DNA of 64,000 bases from Tolypeutes matacus (GCA_026826555.1 JAKSZT010053769.1:5961971-6025970), one strand, 5' to 3'. Shown: positions 1-13,147, counted from the stretch's first letter. Numbers and translations are program-made. The notes: generated from the sequence alone by a model not told the origin.

Positions 1-629
1 ATGCATTTTTTTTATTACAACTCAAAAGAAAACTCGAAGTTGAAAAGAGTGAATACACTCATTTTCATGTTAAAAATTTTCATGGTTTTTATTGTAGTTT
101 TGCTCTTCCATATAAATACTAGAATTAACTTGTCCTGTTAAGAATGATAGCAATATAAAATATTGATTTTTTTCTATCCACAGACATCATGTATCTCATT
201 ATTAATTCTTTTCTTTATTGTATTTCACCTATGGAAACTTATATGGGGATACTACCTAGTTTAAGCATCACTTAGGGTTGTCTTTATTAACATTGTTTTC
301 ATACTATATTACATAATATTGATGTGTGTAAGTAGACCTGTTTATGCCTACACTTAATTATCCCAGATTGCAAGGCTTTGAGAGGTTTTCTATCTGCAAA
401 ATTTAGCTCTTTTTCCTTCTCCTTTACTTTATGAATTCATCTCTGACTTCTTTTTACTGGATCGCCTGATAATAGAAGCACCCTTTTCTTATCCCTTTCT
501 ATTTTTTTTTTTCTAATCTGTTGCCAGCAAACTTGTTAGAATTTTGTCTAACATAAAAGAAAATTGATTTTCAAGCTGGGTTTAAAGGTTTTTTTCAATG
601 AGAAAACATAATAATTACATGACTTACTA

Positions 630-835
630 TTTATTGATCAACTACTATTTACCAGTGTTTGTGTTAGACATTTCATATGTCACCACAACAACACTCCTAT
701 TAGGCATAAATTATAATAGATAATATGTAGATTAACTAAGTATAACTTGTACAAGGTCATGAGGTTGGTATGTGCTGAAGTCAGAGTTGATCCCAAGTCT
801 CAGCTTTTATCCCTGAACCATCTTGCCTATCATAT
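630..835 (-). repeat. MIR SINE, antisense
   Basis: The block runs from a 'tttattgatcaactactatttaccag' type opening, through a GTCAT-rich middle, to 'gtcagagttgatcccaagtctcag'. This is the order seen in reverse-complement MIR (position-to-tail segment, then the core with 'aaggtca', then the 'gattcgaacccagg' equivalent). It is highly diverged. Confidence 0.55.
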
Positions 836-859
836 GTAAGAAGATGTTTGAACAGAGAC

Positions 860-2220
860 ATCATGATGTAAAATACTAAAATGCCAGACAACCTGGTGGG
901 GAGGAGGGATCAATACCTTATCCTACCCTGTGGCCGATGAAACTCCTGATTTGCCAGACAGGTTCTGGAAAAGATGGGTGAATTGGAAAGAAAGAGATAC
1001 TTAGGGGCTGGAGCTAGAGGAATTTTTCAAAGGTGATTGAAGGGGGCTATAAAAGTACCTCCTATATGTCAGAACAATGAACTGGGAAAGGAAGTAAGGG
1101 GAATTTTGTGGTTATTCTCTTCTGCTACAATACATGTTCCTATAACAAAAATTATATCAAATGCTATTGGTAGAGAATGCTAACAGTAAAAAGTAGACAT
1201 TGGTTATGTGATTTTTTTTCCCTCTAAGCATGGGAAACCAGAAGAGAAGAAATAGAATATTTACTTTCCATAAGAAAAAAAAAATAGCCATAAATTTTGC
1301 TGCTACACTGGCAACAGGAGCCACTTTGACTGTATTTAAGAAAATTAAAAAAAAAACTAGTGCTTGCATCCATGGAGTCCCTCATCTCAGCAACACATGT
1401 CCAGCCTTCTCCAGCTGCCAGCTTATGGCAGGAGGCACTTCATTCAACGCCCATCTGGAAGACAGCCTTCCAGCTTCAGAGCTCCATTTCTCTCTGCATT
1501 GTGTCCGCACCTGCACTCCTCCCCACATGGCCTCTCTGTTGCTTTGTGTGTTTGTCCATCCACTGTGCAGCCTTTAGCCAAGCTGATCTGCTGGGTCCTT
1601 TTTTGGGGAGTTGGGGTGGAATCCAACTGATTTCCCTAATCAACAATTATAATTATTGTTTTTATTATCCAATGATGGTGATGATGATGATGATGGTGTA
1701 AGTGGTAGGCCTACAAAATTATATCAGTTTTGAATAGTTTGCTGCTTACTCTATTATAACCATAAACTTTTTATTTAGAGTGCATATTTGATAGAATGTG
1801 AGTTTTCTCTTGAATGCAGCTATTGTGTTATAGCTGATGTACATACATTGTTAGGGATCTAATGGTTCCTTCACTATGTTCAAAAATTAGAAATAAAGGA
1901 TTGACTCACTTTAAAACTACTTTTTGGTTACTCTTAACCCAACACAACTATAAACTACTGTTGGGACAGTGTTTTATAAGGGTTACACTTGGTTTTGTCT
2001 TAGGTCTCTGGTAATCAGGTTGAATTAATTCAGCATCCATTGCCATGCCTAGAAATTTTTTTTTTTAAATCAGGGCCTTATGAATAGCATAAAAAGACTT
2101 AATATGAGTTTATAAACCACTCTATGCTTTATTTTATTGCATGATAAAAGTAAGTACAATTGTATATAATAATATACAACAAATGCTGAATTCTGTTGTC
2201 AATCTTCAGTTCCTGCTTCT
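860..2220. other. Unassigned sequence with a GC-richer patch
   Basis: No gene or named repeat recognised. A 'ggctataaaagta' TATA-like string lies near 1048. The segment 1355-1620 is clearly richer in G+C than its surroundings and has overlapping frames open in several registers, which reflects composition rather than coding. A short (GAT)n tract is at 1671-1698. Confidence 0.5.
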
Positions 2221-2257
2221 ACGCTGTGGAACTAGTGTATATGTTTGCAATTTGGAG

Positions 2258-2707
2258 TTAAATCCAGTCTGGATTTCTTGTCTTGCATTGTCTGACTTCT
2301 AGAGGTTCTCTTCGGTTTGGCCACTTGTTCCATGATGATTTTGTCTGGTTGTTACTTCCTTGTGTCAAGACCCTTGTTATTATTTGCAGAACAATTATCA
2401 CTCTCTTTTTCTGTAATTGCCTGTGGGCCACCTTAAGTGCCAAGTCTTCACTAGCATTTCTAAAAGGGTTTTGTTTTCTTCCTATATGTTCATTATATGT
2501 CTGTTGCAAGTTGTGTATTCCTGAGGCTTGGCTTCTCAACCAGCTGTGTCTGTAGCTGCCAGTGGTCTGCATTTTCTCTGCAAAGTTGGAGTGATGGGAA
2601 AGATCAGTTTTCTGTTCTTTCTGGCACAAGAGAAACTTCTTACAAGGGTCTGAACTTGAAAGAGTTCCTTCACCGGGCAGAGCCATGGCCATGGAATGCC
2701 CTGTCAC
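2258..2707 (-). other. 149-codon open frame, unrecognised, probably old repeat
   Basis: This is the longest ATG-initiated frame in the window. The product is basic and polar, with no signal peptide, membrane segment or motif I can name. It has neither splice signals nor a poly(A) tail. Chance, or a fragment of an ancient mobile element, is more likely than a gene. Codon use shows no coding bias by eye. Confidence 0.2.
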
Positions 2708-3185
2708 ACTGTTAAAGGGTCTCCCTGGTTGCCACGTTTCTGGGATTTCTCTTTTTAACTATTTCCAACAAGTTGATATTGCTTTGTTTGTCTTGATCTC
2801 AGCTATCTTCCAGTAGGAGCTACTTGAGATGTCATTGTACTAATCAAATATTAGGAATAAATATTATGGAAGGCTAAAAATTGTGTTGGAGGATTAAAAG
2901 CATGAATTATGAAGGAAAAATAACTGAGCCAAAGCCTTTATTTACATTTTTGAGAACAGAGTCCTAGGATTCAAAGGACAGGATTTCTATTCCTAGCCCA
3001 TAAGATCCGTGCATTACAGAGCAAACCTTCACACCCAGGCATGCCTAATCTAAAGCTCATGGGCTTCCCCTCAAGCGCTGCTCCCTCTGGTTTTATGCTC
3101 ACTTCCCTCAAGAGCCCTTCTTCCGAGAAGTCTTTAAAACAACCTACAGTTGTCAAAGGAAATAACATTAAAAAATATATATATA

Positions 3186-3358
3186 GGGAAGCGGCTGTGG
3201 CTCAATCAGTGGGGCTCCCATTTACCATATGGGGGGCCCAGGTTCGGTTCCCGGGGCCTCCTGGTGAGGGCGGGCCCGCCCGCGCGGCGTGGTTGGCTGA
3301 CCCAGCGAGCATGGGCAGCAGGGGGGGGATAAATGAATGAATAAATAAAATCTTTAAA
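3186..3358 (+). mobile_element. DAS-SINE, long form, copy 1
   Basis: This is a tRNA-derived SINE. The A box TGGCTCAATCAGTGG is at 3198-3212 and the B box GGTTCGGTTCCC at 3241-3252, followed by a GC-rich body and a 'ggataaatgaatgaataaataaaatc' type A-rich tail. Flanking AT repeats hide the target duplication. The same body recurs at 40006-40192 (antisense) and 58899-59091. I recognise the family from memory as the armadillo-specific DAS-SINE. Confidence 0.87.

Positions 3359-3394
<36 letters not shown>
3357..3394. repeat. (AT)n microsatellite
   Basis: Near-perfect alternating AT with a single GT interruption, growing out of the A-rich tail of the SINE just upstream. Confidence 0.9.
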
Positions 3395-3399
3395 GAGAA

Positions 3400-5600
3400 A
3401 ATCCTGAAAATTAAAAACAGAACCAAAGCTTATGTATTGCTCTACAAACCTGATTTTTTTTTTTTTTTAAGATATTGGTCAGAAGTGACTTTGGCCACTG
3501 CTGCAGTATTCCCAGGTAGAAAAGTCCCAATGAAAAGTCACTGAATTAATTATATGTTTGATATATACTATAAAGAAAGATGAAAGAAGGAAAAGAGTGT
3601 GGAAACTAATATGTGTATAGGTTTGGGGCAAGAGGAAAATCGACTTATGATTTCTATGAGAGAAAACAAAGGGGTCTTTCGGCAATGTATGAATGAATGT
3701 CTTGAGCAGAGAACAACTGCTACAAGGAGGAGAGACCCAAGCAACTAGAAGTAACTTTTGCAGAAGTGTTGATGTACAGTTGGATGCAATGATTTTGAAT
3801 AAACTCATGAAAAAATGAGGACAAGCTAAAAAACAACCAAAACAGAATATAGGAAAAATAAACCCCAAAAAGGAGCTCTGGAGGATTATTTTTGGTGGTG
3901 TTGATTATTCCACAAGAGAATCTTGACCAAGAACCTATTGGATATTGGGTGTGTTTTGATGGTTATCTATGAATCATGTAAACAGATATCATTGTTGTCA
4001 TGATTATAGGATAATCCTTAAAAACCAGAGTGGGCTTGGGATGAATAGGGGCTGTGATGACTAGATGCAGCTTCTTATTCAACTTGCCCCCATGTGAAGA
4101 GGCTTTATTCTGGAAAATCAAAATTGCCCCAGGATACACATAGGAACTTCTATAGAGAAAAAGTTACTTCTGGAAATATAGTCATTAATTTTTACAAATC
4201 TTTATTTCTTTTGAGCTCACATTTCTAAGACTGGTGCTACAACTGATAATTATGTCAAAGTTCAAAGTTAATAGATTTTATTTCCATAAAAGCTGATATC
4301 ATGCCTGTACATTGTATTTAATGGCACAGATTCAAAGCTTTGAGTATCATCTTAATCTTGCTCTGTCCTATCAGCTGATTTGAATCATAGATTTGAATGT
4401 CTGAAAGCCTAGATACTGTCATATGTAATGATTCAGACATTCCTAGGATATTATGATAATCCATGATTCATTTAGAAATGGAGAAGAGTACTTTAGGTTT
4501 ATCTTAATAACTTAAAGACATAGTAAAAATATGGCTGTATGTGTTATCCTATGAGATACAAAATAGCCACATTATCATAAAACCTACCTAATGGGGTCTC
4601 TTTTCCCATCTCTCATATAGGTTTATATTTGTGTTTTTCATGTATTCTATATGTGTGGTTTATCCTGTTGTGAATAAAACACATATTTTAAATGAAATAA
4701 AAATCCTTAGGTTCTTAAATGTTATTTCCTATTAAGGTTTTCTTCCTAGCCAATAAAGAGAATGACATTAACCTGTGCTTAAGAATCTCCTTTCCTTTAG
4801 TCCTCAGGACATTAATTGCCCCTAGAATTTAGTTTCCATTAACCAATGTTATGGGTTCATTTAGTCAAGTCAATGCATAATTTTTATACATCAAATAGTC
4901 AAAAAGTGGTCAATTTTAATCCAGCTAAAGTATGGAATTTAAAATGTGAAATTCGTCTTCAGAAGGGTCCCTTCTGCTTACAGCAAATACAATTGAGTAT
5001 TACTTTCAGATGCAGCCAAAATAAGAAGACATCAGGCCCATTTCATTACACAAAACACGCTGTTAAAGCTTCAGGTGAAGTAACTAATGTTAGCCTATTG
5101 ATTTTTAAAGAGATCATCCCTGACATTTTGAAAGAAAATATTAGCTGGGGGAAATGCATAGTGTATTGAAGATATTCCTAGTTTGCAATTAAACGGCAAA
5201 CACAGATGTAATTCAGTACACACAGTAGAGATTCTGTTAAGTGTTGTTATTAATCTCTGCTTCTTATATTAAAATGTCAGATTTGGCCTAACAAAGGAAA
5301 TATGGCAAGTAGCCCAGCATATACATTCACCCTCTTGTTCATTATTTCCATTTCTTATGTTGCAGTTAGGAATCAGTGAGTTGGGGAATACATATAGCTT
5401 AGGGAGTGATATTAACGTGGTGAGAATTCCCATTCTAGTTTTTCTTATCTAACAAATATATACCTTTTTTTCCTTTAGAAAACAGAGGAAACTAATGGTC
5501 TATAGATTCTGTTCTGCAATGTTTATAGCTGATCTTGAGAAATAGGAGTTATCTTAATTCAGAATACAGAACTCTTAAGTAGACCCATCAATCACTAAAT
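3400..5600. other. Unassigned AT-rich non-coding sequence
   Basis: No recognisable gene or repeat family. Open frames of 129 codons (3479-3868, minus) and 107 codons (4846-5169, plus) match nothing I know and have no splice or poly(A) context. Confidence 0.5.
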
Positions 5601-5604
5601 TCTT

Positions 5605-5880
5605 AATTTATATATTAATACTATGTTATATCGATAACAACTACTATATACATATGTTCGTAACATTATGCTAGGAGTTTTATATTCACTATTTCTAAAT
5701 ATTAAATCAAGATTCCAAGGCTGATGTTAATATCCCCATTTTTAAGGTGAGGAAATTGTGACACAGAAAGGTAAAATAACTTATTCAAGTTATATGGCTC
5801 ATAACTAGTTAACAAGTCACAGAGACAGAATTCAAATGAAATTCCATCTGATTCCAGAGCCTCTTCTCCATCCAATAAAA
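5605..5880 (-). repeat. MIR SINE, antisense
   Basis: Shows the reverse-complement MIR order: 'tatccccatttttaaggtgaggaaa', then 'acacagaaaggtaaaataactt', then 'gagacagaattcaaatg', then 'ctgattccagagcctc'. This is one of the clearer MIR copies in the window. Confidence 0.7.
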
Positions 5881-6599
5881 CACATTATTTGGAATGTTAT
5901 ATAGGTAGCCAACATATAAAAGAGATGCTATGGCTGTCATGAACCAAATGTTAATTACTATTAGAAGCTGAAATTTCCCCATATTCTAGAATCTCTCTCT
6001 CTGATCTACAAAATGTGGGAACATAAGGTCTATTCTTCAAAGGGCTTAAACCAGGTAGATTCTCATGAAAGCTGAAAAGGATCCCTTCAAGTCAATGAAA
6101 ATGTAAGGTAGAACTTCTTTTTAAAGAGCGTCGATATTGTCAGTCATGTCTACATGTCCTGTAGAGGAATCACGAACCAGCCTGGTCATTAGACAGAGCC
6201 AGGGAGAGCTTAAGGGGCATAGGAACAATTGTTAAAATTTCCAGGATTTTTTTGAGGAAAAACAGTTTCAGTGTAGAAATGGAAATGTTTTAAGTAAATT
6301 CTTTGGACTCTTGAACTTCCAATATTATGTGCTTAATTCTAGGAAAAGAAATCATAATATAATCAATATTGTCCTTTAAATTATTGCATATAATATAGTT
6401 TTCATAGTTACCTGACTGGAGTGGTGTTAAAGTTGGGTGTGGGAAGTAAGCTTTTCTGAGAGAGGAAAATCAGTTCCAGGGATTAGATTTGGGGAAGGGT
6501 GGTGGGTGTGGATGGGGATGCACAAGATGGTAGAAATTGTCTATTATTTGAGAAAATAAGTGTTAATGTAAGTATATGAATGTCAAACACATCATGTAT

Positions 6600-6890
6600 G
6601 CTTATGCAATTTAACATATATTTAATCAACCAACATGCACTGAGTACTTATTGCTGGCTTGGTAATATCAGATAGGTGCAGAGATGGAAGACGGCTCTCT
6701 GTTCTTGACTTGCTGAGGTCTAGTGCAGGGAACGGATATGTAACTAAATTGCTAAAATAACCAGTGGTTTATGTGATGATAGAAGTAAGGACAAGAGTGT
6801 TCTTGTCATTCATGCTATGGAGGTCAGGGAAGCCTTTGCCAAGGAGGTAACTCTTGGGCTAAGTTTTGAAGGCTGAAAAGAGGATACCTA
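6600..6890 (-). repeat. L2 LINE 3' region, antisense
   Basis: Opens with 'caaccaacatgcactgagtactta' and continues to 'gtcagggaagcctttgccaaggaggtaac' and 'gggctaagttttgaaggctga'. These are characteristic strings of the antisense L2 3' region. Confidence 0.65.
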
Positions 6891-7259
6891 GGTCTAGTTT
6901 CCAAGAAGATGGTGAACCAGCACGACCTGCTATATCCTTTCCGTGAACTTACCCATTGCAAGCAACTTTCATAATGGATGGAAGGAAAAAAATCCAGAAC
7001 TATTCTATTAGTGTCATACTTAAAATTAAGGGATGCAAAGGATAAATATAAAGGGCTAGAAAATTATCTACCAGGCAAATATGGCCTAAAAGCCTTTTAT
7101 AGTAATTCTGAGGCAAAAAAAAAAAATCGTAAGAGGCAAAGAAGGATATTTTTTACTGATAAAATGAAAAAGAGTTTCCCAGATGGAAAAGAGTAGAAGA
7201 GCATTGTGAGCTCCAAGAACAGCACATACAAAAGCAGAGAAGAACGAAGGGTTTGTACG

Positions 7260-9000
7260 GGTAATGCCAAGAAATCTTTTGTTGCATGACGTATAAAAAT
7301 GAAAGAAGGGCCTAGATTTTTGAGTCAGGTTGAGGTCAAAACACGAATGGCCTCAGACACCGTGTGTGTCTGTTCTTGGCACAGAAATAAGACTCCCAAT
7401 ATAGGAGAGATTCCAAACTCATGGGATGTCTGATAAACTTAGTGATATGGCCAATTGCAAATTTGTTCTTTATTTATATTCCATTGCTGTAAATATTTTA
7501 AACCAGACAAAAAATAAGTATCACATGCTTTTTATTACTGTTTATTGCTACTTATTACTCTTGGTAGTTGGCACCCAACTAGGTATCATTTAACTCAGAA
7601 TTTACCACATTAAAAAATGTCGTCATTATTTTCAAAAGCAAGCATTCTGACATTCTCTTGATTTAATTTGGTCATGGTTTGGTATGGTGAATATCAAGTT
7701 GATCTGAGTAGCAAGAAATCACATGAAAATCTCTGGGTAGATCTTTCTAAGTCTGCTACACTTTTATCAGCATGTGGAAAATAATTCCTATCACAGCTCT
7801 CAAATGCATCATTTATCTCTAGATGCTATGCATGAATGACTCTTACTTTTCTGTAATCATAATCCAATATATTTCCAAGCTGATAAATATTAAAGGAGAA
7901 GCTACATAAGAAGACCTATTTAATATAAAATTCAATATCTGATTCATACCAAGTTCCAGAATTTTTATTTTCATAACCCTATAACCAAAAATAGTGTGTT
8001 GTCTCTGAAATAGACTTCTTTTATGTGATTCTGGTCTCATGAACACCTTGTACATACATAGTTTAGTAAACAGAATAATTCGGTGAAGGTCTATTTGTAT
8101 TCTAAAGTAGATGCTTTGAAAAAGAGAAAATGATGTTTCATTATCAGCATGTACCATTCATTACATGTTATTTAAAGAAAAAGAAAGGATTTCCGGTTGA
8201 AGTGCACAGATAAGTTCAGGCATGTGCTATACATATGCAAAAACTGAATGTACTGCAAAATGGTGTTAGCTTTCTTAGATTATTATATGAAATAGTAGTT
8301 TGAGAGTCACAGAAATACTGTATGTACCAAATGTAAATAATATTGTTATAACTTTCTCAAGTGACCAATAAAAGAGGAAATATAGAGTCTGAAGCTATAA
8401 TTTATTCCTCTCAGAATCCTGATATGGAAATGGTTTATTCAATGGAATTCACCAATTGCAAATATAGCGTGTGAACACTAGCCAATGCAAGTGATAGCCA
8501 GACTTTTCTAGAAGCTCTGCCATTAATACAGAGTTACTAGTTCCATTACTGCAAAGTGGAGCAATTGAAGATTTTATATTTATTTCTCAGTGCCACTATA
8601 TTTAAGACACCTCACAAGAAAGCTATTTAAATACTTTGTTCATTTATATTGTACTAGATGATGACGATCATATTGAGGAATCCATGTAGGGTCATTTCTG
8701 CTTCGGTCTGATTCCTGGTCTTTCTTCCTGGTTTATTCTATGTTGTAAGACATCAACAAAGCAAGGAGAAGGCAAAAATTGAGAGTGCAATTAAACTGCA
8801 CTTCATTCTAACAAAATATTTTTTCAGACATGCACTTCACCTTTTTAAAAATTGTGATTTGTTGTTGCTATGAAAGTAATGATTGAGATTTTACTTACAA
8901 TAAACTATGATAAAATAAATAATAATGAACTATTAGCTATTGAATCTTATATTAGTGTCTTGTTCCAGATTAGTAGTCACTTAACAGGATTTTTTGGAGA
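7260..9000. other. Unassigned AT-rich non-coding sequence
   Basis: No gene or clear repeat seen. The 72-codon frame just upstream (6978-7196) is lysine-rich and contains an A13 run. It looks like old LINE-derived sequence, but I cannot assign it. Confidence 0.45.
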
Positions 9001-9120
9001 AGGGATCATTTGTTCATTGCACAAATATTTACTGAGCCAACATACTATGTGCCAGACATTATTCTAAGCTCTGGTGATGCAACAGGAAGCAAAATAGACT
9101 CTGTCCTTTCACGTTTTTGA
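9000..9120 (-). repeat. L2 3' fragment, antisense
   Basis: The run 'aaatatttactgagcc...tatgtgccagacattattctaagctctgg...gatgcaacaggaagcaaaat' matches antisense L2 3' sequence. Confidence 0.65.
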
Positions 9121-9269
9121 ATGAAACTTCTATAACTATGGGTAAGAAGTTCAATGTTAAAAAGTTCTTGAGAATTTGTCCAGTTCCTTGGAGAAAAATA
9201 GATGAGTTACAGTTTTCAAGCACTTTAATAAACATGAATTAAAGACCCATAGAAGGATATTAATATTAT

Positions 9270-9480
9270 TATTATTAGTTATAGTAATAATAGTAGTAAT
9301 AGCTACCTTTTATTGCGTGCTTATTTGCCAGGTACAGTATAATTCCCTGTATTCCTCATAGCAGCCATGCAAGGCTTATAATTTTGAATTCATGGTTATA
9401 AATTAAAATCAAGGAAGATTGAAATAAATATAGTTACAGAGTTCTTATTAGACTGTATAAGAATTGCCTGTGTTTTTGAC
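9270..9480 (-). repeat. Probable MIR, antisense, with trinucleotide-rich edge
   Basis: The (TAT/TAA)-rich opening and 'gcgtgcttatttgccaggtacag' followed by 'cctcatagcagccatgcaaggc' resemble the tail half of an antisense MIR. Diverged. Confidence 0.45.
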
Positions 9481-10080
9481 AGTATCTCTCCCAAAACTAA
9501 AAATTCTCAAAAAGACCATGTCATTCTGTTTTGTATACACTTGTATCTTTAGGGCTTTGACTGTGATTGAGAAATAGTAGAAGTTCAATGCATGTATGAC
9601 TGACTTACATAGAAAAAGCAAACATTCCTTGATTCTATCAAAAGGCCATCACTTGTCCCTTTAATTACACAATCATATGTGACCATATTGCTTTCAACTG
9701 CTGTGCTGGTTACTCTGAGCTCAGCATAAAAGGGCTGATGAGCAACTGGCAGGAATCAGAAAAATATAACCTAAAACAAAGTGGCTCAGCAGGGGAAAGC
9801 AGTTCACGAATACCTTTCTCCTTAAGTGCACAATGCTGGTCCTATTTGTGAGCTAGAAGATCCCTTTCAGGACAATCCTCATCAGTCTTTTCCTAAGTTG
9901 AATATTAATATCCTTGTTCTTTAGTCTGTCATTTCCATTTTAAAAATTATTTCCATTTTTTAAACTTGGTCTCTAATAATACTGGCTAATTTGAAATAAT
10001 AATACTGGCACCAAAAATGATACTTTATCCATTTATATTTTTAGCCATCTAATTACTGCTTTGAAAAGGATGATCTAATC

Positions 10081-10239
10081 CAATGGTTCTCCAAGTGTAT
10101 TGCACATCAGAATCAATTGGAAGGCTTGTTAAGATACGAATTCCTCCCTAGAGATTCAAATTTAGTAGTTCTGGGGTGGGGCCCGATAATTAGCATTTCT
10201 AACAAATTCTGCAGGTGTTCCTGATGCTCTGTAATCCCC
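10081..10239 (+). mobile_element. MER5A-like hAT-Charlie element
   Basis: Begins CAATGGTTCTCCAAGTGTATTG and contains 'catcagaatcaattggaaggcttgtta', 'ctggggtggggcccgataattagcatttctaacaa' and 'gtgttcctgatgctc'. This is the MER5A order and length. The 3' terminal inverted repeat is eroded. Confidence 0.85.
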
Positions 10240-11129
10240 TAAAAATAGAGTAAATCATATACCAACACTTCCCATTTGAAGGGAAGAAATAATTTGCAAT
10301 CAAAGCAAGGCCAATAAGTCCAGAAGTTTGTTTTGATTTGGTTTGGTTTTTCTTCATGTAAACCAGTATCCCTGGAATTTCATTGCAGATACGTTTTCTC
10401 AAACTTTTTACTGCAGATGGGTCCAGACAACATTTCCTCATCTGAAGATCATTTATTAACCAATTAGGTTGTTTCAGTGGGGGAGGAGTCACTGGCAAAT
10501 GAGTACCCAGTTTCGGTAATTGGCCCTACTCTTCTAAAAGATATAAACTTAAACAAGCTACTTAACTGGAAAAAAAAATGTACATTTCCCTTTCCCTCTC
10601 CATTCTGTTCTTGGAACTAAGGAACCAAGTCTAGTGACTTGGACAATTGCAGGCAAATGTGTTTCATTTTATTGCTATGATGATACTTTGAGAATTGTGG
10701 GTTTGGGAGAAAGAGACAACGAAGTAGTGAGTGCCAGAAATTTGTAGCATTCTTGTAAAGCACTACTGAGTCTTTGAGGGAAGCAAGTTTTTTTTTTTTT
10801 TTTTCTGAAAGCAAGTTTTAAATGTTATTTGTCCTAGATTCCAGTATCAAAGGATTTGGTACTGCATGTAAATAAAGTCACTGCTTGAATACAGAAGAAC
10901 AGATGACTTATTATTGTGGTAGAATAAATCAGGATTCTTACTCTATCTTCCTTGCTTCCTCCGTTAGAGTCTTTGGTCATCAACTAAGACTATTTGGGAA
11001 GAAGTACTGTGAGCCTGATAGTACTAAGGGTCTGAGGTTATCTTTGGAAATATTGAGGGCCATAAATATTTTCATACACTTTTTGTATTACCTATTATGT
11101 ACATAAATTTTTGAATTAGCAGAATAACT

Positions 11130-11490
11130 AAATTTTTTTCTTTATTAGAGAATTTGTGGGTTTACAGAATAATCATGCAAAATACAAGATTCCCATACAC
11201 CACCCTGTTTTTAACACCTTGCATTGGTGTGGAACTTTTGCTACACCTGATGAAAGCAAATTTTTATATTGTACTGTTAACTATAGTCTGTGGTTTAACT
11301 TAGGATTCACTGTTTGTGTAGTGTAGTTCCAAGGATTTTTTTAAAAAAATTTATTCTCTTACCACATGATCTAACATTTCCCCTTTTAATCACATTCACA
11401 TATATATTTCAGTGCTGTTAATTGTGTTCACAATGTTGTGCTACTATCAGTATACTGGGTTCCTATTTGTAATAATGGAAATGTTTTGAT
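11130..11490 (-). mobile_element. L1 3' UTR fragment, antisense
   Basis: Contains 'gtactgttaactatagtctgtggttt', 'catttccccttttaatcacattcaca' and 'cagtgctgttaattgtgttcacaatgttgtgctac'. This is the reverse complement of a widespread old L1 3' UTR; the sense form is seen at 59630-59845. Confidence 0.75.
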
Positions 11491-12384
11491 AATGGATGAT
11501 GGTGATAGCAGAATTACTTCTGAATAACACTTTGCCTTAGGATTTTGTCCTTACTCCATTTTCTATTACATTTAGAACCTGGTTTTGTCATTGCTTTTCT
11601 TTGGCCTTACTATTTTTTCAGTTTTCATTGACTTGCGTGAATATAAAATACAATATTTAGATCAATTTCAAAAATGTTTATTAAATTTAATTAAAATTCA
11701 TTAACTTCAGATTTGAAGCACTTGCTTGAGATTTGTTTTAGCTTTCTGTCGTTTTTGTAATAGAAAATATAATCTCATTTTAATTTTTTAAATCACTAAA
11801 ATAGGTTTTATAAATACCCAATGTTTCTTTACCAACGTTATTTTGATGATGTGAGAAGAATTAATTCAACATTGTTAATATTTAAGGTTTTGGATAATGA
11901 AACTATGGTAATTAATATACTTGTTGGTTGTTTTACTCATGCTTATTTTTCCTCCCAGAGACAAGTAGAATCTATTTTATGATGTGTCTAATGTCTTTTT
12001 ACTCTAAACTAATTTTTCATTCTGAAGAGTTAAGTGAAAGACAAGATTTCTAATGGAAAACATGCTGAAAGAATGAAATTTAAATAAACCTCAAGTTAAA
12101 TAAGTTGGTTAAAATGAAGAATATACAATATTTATACCATTTTATGTGGAATGCCTTTTCCTGGAACCTCTGTGGAATACAATAATTACTAACTTACTCT
12201 TCTGGATAATTTTTTAAGTTTGGAGAACGCTTTTGTAAATTGATATTTGGGGCTGTACTTTAAACTTAAACCAGCAAAAGATATGTAGGCATAGGTTAAT
12301 ATTCCGATGTTCTTAGCCATTTTATATGTTTATCACTATTTTTGTATATTCTGTCAAAAACACTCTGAAACACACAGTCGTTCA

Positions 12385-12724
12385 ATTTTTTTTCATTTTT
12401 AAGCTTTTTATTTTGAAATAATTCCAAATTTACAGGACAATTGCAAAATTAATACAAAACCCCTACAGAGAACTCCAAAATACTCCTTACCCAGATACTA
12501 TCCAGATCTACCAACTTTTAACATTTTGCCATTTTTTTGTCCTCCCTCCCTCTCTTCCTTCCTTCCTTCTTTCCATCTATCTATCCATCCATTCATCCAT
12601 CTAACACCATGCTCCTTGAATACTTCAATGTACATTTCCTAAGAAAAAGAATATTTACTTAAGTAACCACTGTAGGTACTGTCATTAAGAGTAAGAAATG
12701 TAACATTGATACAAAGCTTACAGT
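12385..12724 (-). mobile_element. Old L1 3'-end-like fragment, antisense, left part
   Basis: Begins 'ttttattttgaaataattccaaatttacaggacaattgcaaaa' and includes 'cttacccagatac...ttttaacattttgcc', then a (TTCC)n(ATCT)n tract at 12538-12601. It continues after the LTR at 12725-13147, so the LTR split it. Confidence 0.6.
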
Positions 12725-13147
12725 TGTAGACCAAGAAATAACAAACTGAGCTGCAGGGCAACAAAAACATTTATTTGGGGTCTTAGAATTTCAATTCTTG
12801 GAGCACAGATTCAGGTAGTAACCCAAACTGTGTCCCGTCTTGGATCTGCCAAGCAAGGGTTTTTAAAGAAAAAGAAGTTTACAGAAGTTGTTTGTAAAGA
12901 ATTATGATTAGTGGATATTTGGGGCTTTCCAAATGTCCTTTAAGATAGGCAGAATACTGATTTCTTTATCTTGCAGCTGTTTCATGGCATCCAGATATCC
13001 TCAGAAACATTGTTTCTGGTGTTTTATACCTTGGCAATTTATGATATCTGGTGAGATGTGTATAAGAGTAATCTCCTGAATGGCCTCCCCACTCCATTTT
13101 AAATCTCATAGCCATAGTAACTCCAATTTGTTTTATTTCTTTTCTCA
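12725..13147 (-). mobile_element. Solo LTR-like element inserted in an L1 fragment
   Basis: On the minus strand it ends with an AATAAATG poly(A) signal (plus-strand 'catttatttgggg', near 12770) and a pyrimidine/GC-rich R-U5-like end. The flanking L1 sequence resumes on the other side. Both boundaries are approximate and I could not find a clean target duplication. No internal retroviral genes are present. Confidence 0.5.

Noticed and set aside
1046..1056. TATA box (ctataaaag) of an unknown gene
   Set aside because: No exon, start or supporting element follows within reach; an isolated motif in AT-rich DNA.
3186..3260. Functional tRNA gene
   Set aside because: A and B boxes are present but embedded in a SINE with body and A-rich tail. 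I see no mature tRNA cloverleaf or terminator context.
3202..3426. Frames across the SINE at 3186-3358
   Set aside because: They read through a tRNA-derived SINE and an (AT)n run; repeat-derived.
3479..3868. 129-codon minus-strand frame with Phe/Ser-rich translation
   Set aside because: The residue bias is what AT-rich antisense DNA gives; no family or exon signals.
4846..5169. 107-codon plus-strand frame
   Set aside because: No motif, no splice sites, AT-rich composition like the surroundings; fits chance.
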